Assembly: GCA_009697495.1 (NCBI GenBank)
Contig: SHUN01000110.1
Span: forward strand, 1-8,098
Length of the DNA stretch: 8,098 nt
Origin: Bryobacterales bacterium
Lineage (GTDB): Bacteria; Acidobacteriota; Terriglobia; Bryobacterales; Bryobacteraceae
Reading direction: 5' to 3'
Of this stretch, positions 1-6,057 are shown in pieces. The position numbers were made by a program, and so were the translations under genes. Positions within the stretch are counted from its first letter, which is position 1. Every line of letters begins with the position of its first letter. Under the pieces are notes generated by a model. That model saw nothing but the letters and a program-made list of their open reading frames with translations, made no database searches and had not been told where the DNA came from.

Positions 1-24
1 GCGGGCTTCGCCCTCCCTGCGGCA

Positions 25-43
25 GTGGGCGCTCCGCGCCCAC
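25..43. terminator. GC-rich hairpin inside the IS-like end
   Basis: Positions 25-32 (gtgggcgc) pair perfectly with 36-43 (gcgcccac) around a 3-base loop. A smaller hairpin, gggc-ttc-gccc, lies at 3-13. There is no clear T-run after either stem, so terminator function is a guess. Placement between a presumed upstream transposase operon and the terminal repeats favours it. Confidence 0.35.
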
Positions 44-53
44 TAAGAGTCAA

Positions 54-112
54 AAAGTAATTGTCGTTGATCCGGAGAAATAGTTGTCGCCGATGCGAAG
101 AAATAGTTGACG
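54..112 (+). repeat. Three subterminal 13-bp direct repeats at 23-bp spacing
   Basis: The copies are aaagtaattgtcg (54-66), gaaatagttgtcg (77-89) and gaaatagttgacg (100-112). The last two differ at one base, and the first is more diverged. The spacing is exactly 23 bp both times, about two helical turns, so a protein could bind all copies on one DNA face. This is the expected design of transposase-binding sites at an IS21-type end. Confidence 0.7.
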
Positions 113-119
113 CTGGACA

Positions 120-611
120 GCGATTGTGCCTTACGCAGTGGCTGGGAAAGCGACGACGTCGCTACAAGTGGAGTACCGCGGGGTAAGGACCAATGCCGTG
201 ATCCTGCGAGTGACCGAAACGGCGCCGGGTTTGTTCACAGCGAACAGCAGCGGCAAGGGCCCCGGCGCGATATTGAACGCCGATAACAGCGTCAACACGG
301 CGAGCAACGCCGCGCCCGTTGGCGGGATTGTCATTCTCTACGGAACCGGTGAAGGGATTACCGATCCGGGAGGACTGGACGGCCAATTGGCAACGAGCGT
401 CTATCCGAAGCCGCGCCAGCCGGTGACGGTTCGAATCGGAGGGAAAGACGCCGAGGTGCTCTACGCCGGCGCGGCGCCCGGATTGGTGGCGGGCGTCTTC
501 CAGATCAACGTGAAAATACCCGAGGGATTGGAGCCGGGGCCGCAACCGGTGGTGGTGCAGATTGGAACGGCTTCGAGTTCGCCGGAGGTCACGGTCGCGG
601 TGTTGCCGTAA
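120..611 (+). pseudogene. 3' fragment of a TIGR03437-domain (Solibacter-type C-terminal domain) protein, truncated by the IS-like end
   Basis: About 160 residues are readable. They begin in mid-domain with IVPYAVAGK and end with a beta-rich stretch (VTVAVLP) before TAA. Recognisable family blocks are VEYRGVRTNAV, APGLFT, GPGAILNADNSVN, GGIVILYGTGEG and GLVAGVFQINVKIP. These fit the immunoglobulin-like C-terminal domain TIGR03437, which in Solibacter relatives ends much larger secreted proteins. The whole N-terminal part is absent: reading left, the frame meets TGA at 108-110 inside the IS-like repeats. A GTG at 126 could be called as a start, giving 161 residues. But the codon corresponds to the internal Val of the VPY block, there is no signal peptide, and I see no good ribosome site. 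The domain itself is well preserved, which suggests recent insertion. The last 23 bases overlap the end of kbl on the other strand. Function of the parent protein is unknown; secretion or surface display is inferred from the family. Confidence 0.75.
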
Positions 612-1794
612 GGATTCCTTGGCGTTTGGCGACGCGGGCAAGAATTTCGAGTGCGCGGTCGAGTTGTTCGCGCGTGTGGGTCGCGGTGACGATGGTGCGG
701 ATTCTTGCCTTGCCTTCGGGCACGGTTGGGAAGCCGATGCCGGTGGCGAAGAGGCCTTCGTCGAATAAAGCGTTGCTGAAGGCATGCGCCTCGGCGGCTT
801 CGCCTACCATGATCGGCGTGATGGGGGTCTGGCTGCGACCAGTGTCAAAGCCCAGCTTGGCGAGTTCCTCCTTAAAATAGCGCGTGTTCGCCCAGAGCGT
901 TTCGATGCGCTCGGGCTCGGCTTCCAGGATGTCAAACGCGGCCAGACAGGCGGCGGTGACGGCGGGCGGATGGGAGGTCGAGAAGAGAAACGGCCGGGCG
1001 CGGTGGCACAGATAATCGATGAAATCCTTAGTGCCGCAGACGTAGCCGCCCAGGACGCCGATGGCTTTCGAAAGCGTGCCAACCTGAATATCGACGCGGC
1101 CGTGGAGTCCGAAATGGTCCACCGTGCCGCGGCCATTGCGGCCGAGGACGCCGGAGGAATGGGCGTCGTCGATCATCATGATTGCGTCGTATTTCTCGGC
1201 CAGTTCGACGAGGGCGGGCAGCGGGCCGATGTCGCCGTCCATGGAGAAGACGCCGTCGGTGATCAGGAGCTTGCGGCCGGGAACGCCATCGAGCGCGGCG
1301 AGTTTGGCTTCGGCGCCGGCCACGTCGGCGTGTGGGAAAACGTGGATTTTGGCGCGGGAAAGACGGCATCCGTCGATGATGCTGGCGTGGTTGAGCGCAT
1401 CGGAGATAATGTGATCGTCCTTGCCAAGAATCGCGGAGACGGCGCCGGCGTTGGCGGTGAAGCCGCTTTGGAAGACGACGCAAGCCTCGACATGCTTGAA
1501 GGCGGCAATGCGTCGTTCGAGCTCCATGTGTATGTCGAGGGTGCCGCTGATGGTGCGGACGGCCCCGGTGCCCGCGCCGTATTGGCGGATAGCTTCGATG
1601 GCGGCTTCTTTCAGCTTGGGATGATTGGCAAGGCCGAGATAGTTATTAGAGGCTAAGTTGATAACTTCCTTGCCGTCAAAATGACTAATCGGCTCGCAGG
1701 GACCGTGTAACTCACGGAGGCGCTGGTAAGTGCCTTTGACGCGGAATTCGTTGATTTGATCGCCTAAGTAGGCGAGGGGGTCGAGGCGTGACAT
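589..1794 (-). CDS. kbl: Glycine C-acetyltransferase (2-amino-3-ketobutyrate CoA ligase)
   Basis: A PLP-dependent enzyme of the alpha-oxoamine synthase family. It joins glycine and acetyl-CoA to 2-amino-3-oxobutyrate, or runs in reverse during threonine breakdown. The protein has 401 residues (family about 395-400). PLP-site features are all present: the ring-stacking His136 in NHASIIDG, Asp209 in IDDAHSSG, and the Schiff-base Lys243 in GTLSKAIG. Substrate-loop motifs SNNYLG (49-54) and GTGAVRTISG (75-84) are intact. The sequence resembles my recollection of Bacillus Kbl (VFQSGFT, ARPFLFSTSHPPAVTAA, KARIRTIVTA) more than BioF, although BioF activity is not excluded. The ATG at 1794 was chosen over an in-frame start at 1896 because homology begins at MSRLDPL and the longer form would run 96 bases into the upstream gene. 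It starts 4 bases after that gene's stop with no clear ribosome site, so translation is probably coupled. No threonine dehydrogenase gene is in view. The 3' end overlaps the convergent TIGR03437 remnant. Confidence 0.93.
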   Translation of the reverse strand: MSRLDPLAYLGDQINEFRVKGTYQRLRELHGPCEPISHFDGKEVINLASNNYLGLANHPKLKEAAIEAIRQYGAGTGAVRTISGTLDIHMELERRIAAFKHVEACVVFQSGFTANAGAVSAILGKDDHIISDALNHASIIDGCRLSRAKIHVFPHADVAGAEAKLAALDGVPGRKLLITDGVFSMDGDIGPLPALVELAEKYDAIMMIDDAHSSGVLGRNGRGTVDHFGLHGRVDIQVGTLSKAIGVLGGYVCGTKDFIDYLCHRARPFLFSTSHPPAVTAACLAAFDILEAEPERIETLWANTRYFKEELAKLGFDTGRSQTPITPIMVGEAAEAHAFSNALFDEGLFATGIGFPTVPEGKARIRTIVTATHTREQLDRALEILARVAKRQGILTATPRP

Positions 1795-1798
1795 ATTG

Positions 1799-2890
1799 TT
1801 ATAACGGGCGAAGGCGGATGTCCTTGTATTCGATCCAACGGCCGGCCTGATGGGCCTGGAGGAGGATGTGGCCATCGTCGAGGCGGTCCAGGGCATTGTA
1901 GTCGGTTACAGTCTCGCCGTTCACGCGAATGACGGCGCGGCGGTCCTTGACGAAGAGCTGGAAGAGATACCAGGTTTCGGGCGGAATATGGGGGTATTTC
2001 GCGCGTTGGATACCGTATAAAGAACCGGTGGGATAGACGGCGCCTTCGACGTCGTGAAGCTGAATTTCGTAGTGGGGTTTGCCGCCGCCGGAGCCTTCGG
2101 CACGGAAGAGGACGCCGCCGTTGGAGTGTTTACTGGCGCGGACGTAGAGTTCGAGGGCGAAATCTTTGAAGCGTTCACGGGTCATCAGATGACCGAGTCC
2201 GTCGGCGCGGAGCGTGTCGCCCATCGGGGACCACTTGGCTTTCCCTTCTTCCACCGTCCAGTTAGCGGCTAAGTCAGATGGTTTGGTGTAGAGAGATTGC
2301 CATTTGACTGTGTTGGGGAGTTCGCGGATTTCGATGTTACGGAAGCGGATGGGATAGGACAGAGATTGGAGGCCGATGTAGCCTTGGCGGAGGCGGTGGG
2401 CGAGTTCGGGGTTAGTGGTTACATCGAGGTCCTGAATGACTTCGCCGTTGGTCCAGACTTGAAGCCGCGGCCAATCGAAGAGCACGCGGATTTCGTTCCA
2501 TTCGCCCTTGGATTTGACGTTGTTGGTCTTGGGCGCGACGAGCGGGAAGATGCTGCCCATGCCCTCGGGTTTGGGGGCTTCCTGTTTATGGAAGAGCTTG
2601 ATGCAGAAGCCGGCGTCCTGGGCGTTGCCGTGGCGCGGGGCGTGCAGCAGCAGGCCGGAATCCATCCAGCCTTTGATGAAGAACTCGGCCCGAAGCTCGA
2701 AGTTTTCGTACTGCTTTTCGGAGCGCAGCCAAGTGGGGGAGTTAGCGGCTTCGCTGACGACGATGTCACCGTCGTCCAGGAAGAAGGCGGAATCAGGGCC
2801 GTCGACGGTTTGCCAGGTTTTGAACGGCAGCGGCGTGAATGCGGGTTGGGCGAGGAGGGCGGCGGAGGCGAGGAATTGGCGGCGAAACAT
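1799..2890 (-). CDS. Exported two-domain DUF1080 / 3-keto-disaccharide hydrolase-like protein
   Basis: A 363-residue protein starting MFRRQFLASAALLA, a short Tat-like leader (RRQFL followed by a small hydrophobic stretch). This predicts export to the periplasm. Two tandem copies of the concanavalin-like DUF1080 fold (Pfam PF06439) follow. The first spans about 22-189, with WMDSGLLLHAPRHG and GEWNEIRVLFDWPRLQVWTNG. The second spans about 196-361, with HSNGGVLFRAEG, HYEIQLHD, WYLFQLFVKDRRAVIRVNG and DGHILLQAHQAG. Each copy has the family order: inner strand with 'SG/GG-lLl/lFR', a W-N or W-Y strand, and a last strand reading IEIRE or IRLRP. Family members are linked to hydrolysis of 3-keto sugars and polysaccharide use and are abundant in Acidobacteriota; the substrate here cannot be told. 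It is the middle gene of a minus-strand operon, 20 bp after the SAM hydrolase and 4 bp before kbl. The ribosome site before the ATG is weak (GAAGA). Confidence 0.85.
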   Translation of the reverse strand: MFRRQFLASAALLAQPAFTPLPFKTWQTVDGPDSAFFLDDGDIVVSEAANSPTWLRSEKQYENFELRAEFFIKGWMDSGLLLHAPRHGNAQDAGFCIKLFHKQEAPKPEGMGSIFPLVAPKTNNVKSKGEWNEIRVLFDWPRLQVWTNGEVIQDLDVTTNPELAHRLRQGYIGLQSLSYPIRFRNIEIRELPNTVKWQSLYTKPSDLAANWTVEEGKAKWSPMGDTLRADGLGHLMTRERFKDFALELYVRASKHSNGGVLFRAEGSGGGKPHYEIQLHDVEGAVYPTGSLYGIQRAKYPHIPPETWYLFQLFVKDRRAVIRVNGETVTDYNALDRLDDGHILLQAHQAGRWIEYKDIRLRPL

Positions 2891-2910
2891 GATCTTCGCA
2901 TCGTAGCAGT

Positions 2911-3714
2911 TCAGGCATTGGCCCAGCCCATCAGATCTACGGGCGCCCCCGCCGCCACTCCCAATTTGCGCCCCGCGTGAGCCTCCCGCAGCACGATCTC
3001 GATATACCCGCTCGACCCCGTCATGGCGTAAAAGTCACCATACGCGCACTGCTCGTAGTGTCCAGCCAATACCGCGATTTTTTCAAAACCAACTGTAAAT
3101 TCAAACGGATTCGTCGCCAGCCACGGAAAGTCGGCTAACCGAAAGTTCGTAATCACATTCCCGAACCGGTCGATCTTCAATATCGTGCCGGACCACTGCC
3201 GCTTGGAAGTCTGCGTCGGCTTGTCTAATCGAAGGCGCAATGCGTCGATGACTAATTTCCCGAACGAACTTGGCCGCACTCCGGTGGCCAGATGCGCCGC
3301 GCATGGCGCGAAAACATCCCGCCCATGAAACGTACGGCTGACATCAACTAGAAAGTACTGGCTCGCCGTGATTTCCCGCGTCTTGACCTTCTCCGTTGTT
3401 AACGCCGAGGTCAAAATTCCATTGTCGGGAGCGAGGAAATACTGCCCCGCCGCCTCCACTAGAATCGGCCTGCGCGCAGAGCCCACGCCCGGATCCACCA
3501 CCGCCACATGGATCGTCTTCTTTGGGAACCACCGCCACGCCTCGCCGAACGTAAACGCCGCCTCTATCACTTCGAACGGCTTCAATTCGTGCGTCAAATC
3601 CACGATCGCGGCGTCGGGGCAGATCGAGCAAATCACGCCTTTCATCGCCGCCACGTAGTGGTCCGACAGGCCGAAATCTGTGGTCAAAGTAATGATGGGT
3701 CGTTGCGTAGGCAT
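2911..3714 (-). CDS. S-adenosylmethionine hydrolase (adenosine-forming), DUF62/SAM hydroxide adenosyltransferase family
   Basis: A 267-residue cytoplasmic protein of family PF01887, related to fluorinase and chlorinase. Members use a hydroxide in place of a halide to split S-adenosylmethionine into adenosine and methionine. Motifs run in family order: TTDFGLSDHYVAAMKG (11-26), VVDPGVGSARRP (72-83), APDNGIL (95-101), FHGRDVFAPCAAHLA (129-143) and IDRFGNVITN (181-190). The Asp-Arg-His set reported as catalytic in archaeal members corresponds to Asp74, Arg81 and His130. The C-terminal beta-barrel part (about 170-260) is present, so the gene is full length. An in-frame upstream ATG at 3840 was rejected because it adds 42 low-complexity residues and lies inside the divergent cysteine desulfurase gene; family homology starts at PIITLTTDFG. 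The start is 15 bp from the divergent GTG of the desulfurase. It is first in the minus-strand operon. Physiological role is unclear for the whole family; control of SAM levels is an inference. Confidence 0.92.
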   Translation of the reverse strand: MPTQRPIITLTTDFGLSDHYVAAMKGVICSICPDAAIVDLTHELKPFEVIEAAFTFGEAWRWFPKKTIHVAVVDPGVGSARRPILVEAAGQYFLAPDNGILTSALTTEKVKTREITASQYFLVDVSRTFHGRDVFAPCAAHLATGVRPSSFGKLVIDALRLRLDKPTQTSKRQWSGTILKIDRFGNVITNFRLADFPWLATNPFEFTVGFEKIAVLAGHYEQCAYGDFYAMTGSSGYIEIVLREAHAGRKLGVAAGAPVDLMGWANA

Positions 3715-3729
3715 TGGTAGAATAGAAGA
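3715..3729. promoter_or_regulatory. Very short divergent start region between the SAM hydrolase and cysteine desulfurase genes
   Basis: Only 15 bases separate the two opposite start codons. On the plus strand TAGAAT (3718-3723) is a 5-of-6 match to a -10 box and lies so close to the GTG at 3730 that transcription would begin at or near the start codon, giving a leaderless message. I see no good -35 at standard spacing. On the minus strand a weaker TATTCT sits at the same place. Any upstream elements of each promoter must lie within the other gene's coding sequence. Confidence 0.35.
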
Positions 3730-4827
3730 GTGGAGCGGTATTATTTCGATCACAACGCCACGACGCCGGTCGCCCCAGCGGTGATTGACGCCATGTTGCC
3801 CGTGTTCCGTGACGGATTCGGGAATGCATCCAGTATCCATCAGCCAGGCCAGCAGGCGAAACAGGCGCTGGAAAAGGCGCGCCGGCAGACTGCGGCTTTT
3901 CTCAATTGCTCACCGAAGGAAATCGTCTTCACCAGCGGCGGCACGGAGGCTGACAACCTTGCCATCCTTGGAGTTCCGCGCGGCCACATCGTAACCACCA
4001 ACATCGAGCACCCCGCCATCCTCGGCGCCTGCCGCGATCTGGATGTCACCTATCTGGAGGCCGACTCACACGGCGTCATCCAACCCCGGACCCTGCGGGA
4101 TGCCCTTCGCCCCTCGACAGTGCTGGTCTCCGTCATGCACGCCAACAACGAACTCGGCACAGTGCAGGACATTGAAGCCTTCGCCGCCATCGCCCACGAT
4201 AACGGCGCGCTATTCCACTCCGACGGCGTCCAGGCCGCCGGTAAAATCTCTATCAACCTGAAGAACATCGATTTGTATTCCATCTCCGGTCACAAGCTCA
4301 ACGCCCCCAAAGGCATCGGCGCTCTCTACGTCCGCCAGGGCGTCGAACTCCATCCTCGCCAGTTTGGCGGGCGTCACGAATCAGGCCGTCGCGCGGGAAC
4401 AGAAAACGTCCCAGGCGCTGTCGCACTCGGCGCGGCCTGCGAGATGCCTCGGGAAAACGTGGGAATGCTCACACAGCGCCTGGAAACCGGCATTCTCGCC
4501 AAGGTTCCGCAAACCATTGTCAACGGCGCCAACGCCCCGCGCGGCCCCAACACCACCAACATCCGCTTTGCCGGCATTGAAGGCGAGGCCATGGTGATCG
4601 CCCTCGATCTACGCGGCTTCGCCGTTTCCAGCGGCGCGGCTTGCTCGTCCGGAGCCGTCGAACCATCGCATGTCCTCACCGCCATCGGCCTAACGCGCGA
4701 GGAAGCGAAGGCTTCCATCCGCTTCTCCCTCGGCATGGGTAACACCATCGAACAAGTGGACGCGCTGATCGATGCCGTCGTCGCCTCCGCCGCTCATCTT
4801 CGGAGGCTTTCGCCCGTATATGCCTGA
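3730..4827 (+). CDS. Class-I cysteine desulfurase (NifS/IscS/YrvO-like)
   Basis: A PLP enzyme that takes sulfur from L-cysteine, leaving alanine, and carries it as a persulfide on an active-site cysteine. It has 365 residues. Visible are the N-terminal signature YFDHNATTP (5-13), [11 protein letters not shown] (68-78), the PLP-stacking His94 in NIEHPA, Asp165 in HSDGVQA, and Lys189 in [19 protein letters not shown] (219-227) and the catalytic loop SSGAACSSG, with Cys305, complete the set. The loop type and the motifs place it in group I rather than the SufS group. The gene overlaps the start of mnmA by 8 bases, so sulfur delivery to MnmA is its likely main job, as for YrvO-MnmA in Bacillus. 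No IscU, IscA or ferredoxin genes are beside it, which argues against a dedicated iron-sulfur operon. The GTG at 3730 is preferred because homology begins two to three residues later. No proper ribosome site at normal spacing is seen; AGAAGA directly abuts the start. Confidence 0.93.
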   Translation: MERYYFDHNATTPVAPAVIDAMLPVFRDGFGNASSIHQPGQQAKQALEKARRQTAAFLNCSPKEIVFTSGGTEADNLAILGVPRGHIVTTNIEHPAILGACRDLDVTYLEADSHGVIQPRTLRDALRPSTVLVSVMHANNELGTVQDIEAFAAIAHDNGALFHSDGVQAAGKISINLKNIDLYSISGHKLNAPKGIGALYVRQGVELHPRQFGGRHESGRRAGTENVPGAVALGAACEMPRENVGMLTQRLETGILAKVPQTIVNGANAPRGPNTTNIRFAGIEGEAMVIALDLRGFAVSSGAACSSGAVEPSHVLTAIGLTREEAKASIRFSLGMGNTIEQVDALIDAVVASAAHLRRLSPVYA

Positions 4828-5926
4828 ACCTCTTATAGCCGTGGCCATGAGCGGCGGCGTCGACTCCTCCGTTGTCGCCGGGCTGATGAAGCGTCAAGGC
4901 GTCAACATCGTCGGCATGACCATGCAGCTCTGGAACCAGCGGCGGCTGCCCGAACTGGCGAGCGACAAACCGACCGGACGTTGCTGTTCCATCGACGACG
5001 TCTACGACGCCCGCTACGTCGCTCAGCTAGTAGGCATCCCCTACTACGTCGTTAACTTCGAGGAGCAGTTTGAAAAGAACGTCGTCAAGCCCTTTGTCAA
5101 CGACTACTTGCACGGCCGCACGCCCATCCCCTGCACGCTGTGCAATAACTTCATCAAGTTCGACACCTTCATCGAAATGGCGGAAGGCGTGGGCGCGGAT
5201 AAGATTGCCACCGGCCATTACGCGCGCATCACGCAAAACGCCGAGACCGGCCGCTGGGAACTCCGCCGCGCCGTTGACGCTTCGAAGGATCAGACGTATT
5301 TTCTCTTCGGCCTCACGCAGCCGCAACTCGCCCGCACGCTGTTCCCGCTCGGCGGCATGGTGAAAACCGAAGTTCGCGAACTCGCCCATTCGTTGGAACT
5401 CCCCGTCGCCGATAAAGGCGACAGCCAGGAAATCTGCTTCGTTCCCAACGGCGACTACAAAGCGTTCATCGAAGCCTACTGCCGGGAGCAGGGGATCCCT
5501 CTGGACGACATGTCCGGCGACATTATCACCAGCGATGGGCAAGTTTTGGGCGAACACGCCGGGTATCACAGCTACACGGTAGGCCAGCGCCGCGGGCTTG
5601 GCGTGGCCACCGGCGAGCCGCTCTACGTTATTTCCACGGAGCCGGAGTCCCGCCGCGTGGTTGTTGGCCGTCAGACGGATTTGCTGACGGCGCGTTTCAC
5701 CGCGGGCCAAGTGAACTGGATTTCGATTCCGGCAATTGCGGCTCCGCGCCGCGCACAGGTTCGTATTAGAAACCGGCATGTTCCCGCCGATGCGACGCTG
5801 TCGCCGATCGGCGACGACACGCGCGTCGAAGTCCGATTCGATCAGCCCCAGCGCGCTGTTACGCCCGGCCAGGGGGCGGTGTTCTACGATGGCGATCTCG
5901 TCCTCGGCGGCGGCTGGATAGACTAG
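4820..5926 (+). CDS. mnmA: tRNA-specific 2-thiouridylase MnmA
   Basis: This enzyme adenylates the C2 oxygen of U34 in the tRNAs for Lys, Glu and Gln and replaces it with sulfur. It has 368 residues (family about 360-370). The ATP pyrophosphatase loop SGGVDSSV is at 11-18. The nucleophilic Cys108 is in [11 protein letters not shown], and the second catalytic Cys206 is in [13 protein letters not shown]. The tRNA-binding and barrel motifs [14 protein letters not shown] (248-261) and [15 protein letters not shown] near the end are also present. The ATG at 4820 was chosen: it overlaps the desulfurase stop (tATGCCTGA) and homology begins at once. An upstream in-frame ATG at 4772 would add 16 residues unlike the family. 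The overlap suggests translational coupling, so sulfur donor and thiolase would be made in step. CCS at 55-57 (RCCSIDD) is the usual family motif. Nothing is missing or broken. A large inverted repeat follows 20 bp after the stop and could end the transcript. Confidence 0.96.
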   Translation: MPEPLIAVAMSGGVDSSVVAGLMKRQGVNIVGMTMQLWNQRRLPELASDKPTGRCCSIDDVYDARYVAQLVGIPYYVVNFEEQFEKNVVKPFVNDYLHGRTPIPCTLCNNFIKFDTFIEMAEGVGADKIATGHYARITQNAETGRWELRRAVDASKDQTYFLFGLTQPQLARTLFPLGGMVKTEVRELAHSLELPVADKGDSQEICFVPNGDYKAFIEAYCREQGIPLDDMSGDIITSDGQVLGEHAGYHSYTVGQRRGLGVATGEPLYVISTEPESRRVVVGRQTDLLTARFTAGQVNWISIPAIAAPRRAQVRIRNRHVPADATLSPIGDDTRVEVRFDQPQRAVTPGQGAVFYDGDLVLGGGWID

Positions 5927-5945
5927 TGTCGAAGAAGAGAATCGT

Positions 5946-6024
5946 GCCGCCGATGAACGCAGATAAACGCCGATCGAACAATGTGATCCCTGCTGATCGG
6001 CGTTCATCGGCGTTCATCGGCGGC
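5946..6024. repeat. Imperfect inverted repeat of 30-bp arms made of 10-bp units
   Basis: The left arm 5946-5975 and right arm 5995-6024 are reverse complements at 28 of 30 positions, around a 19-base loop (5976-5994). The arms are themselves repetitive. The right arm contains cgttcatcgg twice in perfect tandem (6001-6020), and the left arm carries the complementary units cgatgaacgc and agataaacgc. It sits between mnmA and the acyltransferase gene. It resembles the GATGAACGC-type intergenic repeats I recall from many Acidobacteriota and Planctomycetes genomes, but no copy number can be checked here. In RNA it would form a very stable stem, so it could act as a terminator or transcript stabiliser despite lacking a T-run. 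Confidence 0.85.
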
Positions 6025-6057
6025 TGTCAAGTTTTGGCCCGGACAGGCCGCTAGATC

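Larger units (their letters stand above)
1..119. mobile_element. Terminal end of an IS21-like insertion sequence (partial)
   Basis: Read on the minus strand from 119, the sequence begins TGTCCAGCGTCAAC and then carries repeated CAACTATTTCT-type blocks. Elements of the IS21 family start with TG, end with CA and have several short direct repeats near each end that bind the IstA transposase. The CA at 118-119 is followed directly by TIGR03437 coding sequence, which makes 119/120 the likely junction. Inside the repeats lie two small GC-rich hairpins (3-13 and 25-43), as is common between the last transposase-operon gene and the terminal repeats. No transposase reading frame is visible because the window begins here. 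The family assignment rests on repeat layout and end bases only; another IS family with subterminal repeats is possible. Confidence 0.55.

Noticed and set aside
162..785. A 207-codon minus-strand frame over the TIGR03437 remnant and the kbl end
   Set aside because: Arg/Pro/Ser-rich low-complexity sequence typical of an off-frame reading of high-GC genes.
784..1656. A 290-codon plus-strand open frame across kbl
   Set aside because: It is the antisense shadow of kbl, Gly/Ala/Asp-rich without any motif, while the minus strand shows a full PLP enzyme.
589..1794. Calling the PLP enzyme BioF (biotin synthesis)
   Set aside because: No other biotin genes are present and the blocks SNNYLG, GVFSMDGDI and GTLSKAIGVLGGY fit Kbl as I recall it; BioF activity remains possible but is not the best call.
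1795..1896. Longer N-terminus for kbl from an ATG at 1896
   Set aside because: The added 34 residues are translated from within the DUF1080 gene in another frame and lack family similarity; MSRLDPL at 1794 is the natural start.
2297..2980. A 227-codon plus-strand open frame across the DUF1080 gene
   Set aside because: Antisense shadow in high-GC sequence; the minus strand has clear DUF1080 motifs.
3715..3840. Longer N-terminus for the SAM hydrolase from 3840
   Set aside because: The extension would lie in the divergent desulfurase gene and lacks family similarity.
5027..6007. A 326-codon minus-strand open frame across mnmA
   Set aside because: Long but composed of antisense MnmA codons, and its start region runs into the inverted repeat; no family features.
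5946..6024. CRISPR-like array
   Set aside because: The repeated units are 10 bp, directly abutting and arranged as an inverted pair with no spacers or cas genes nearby.
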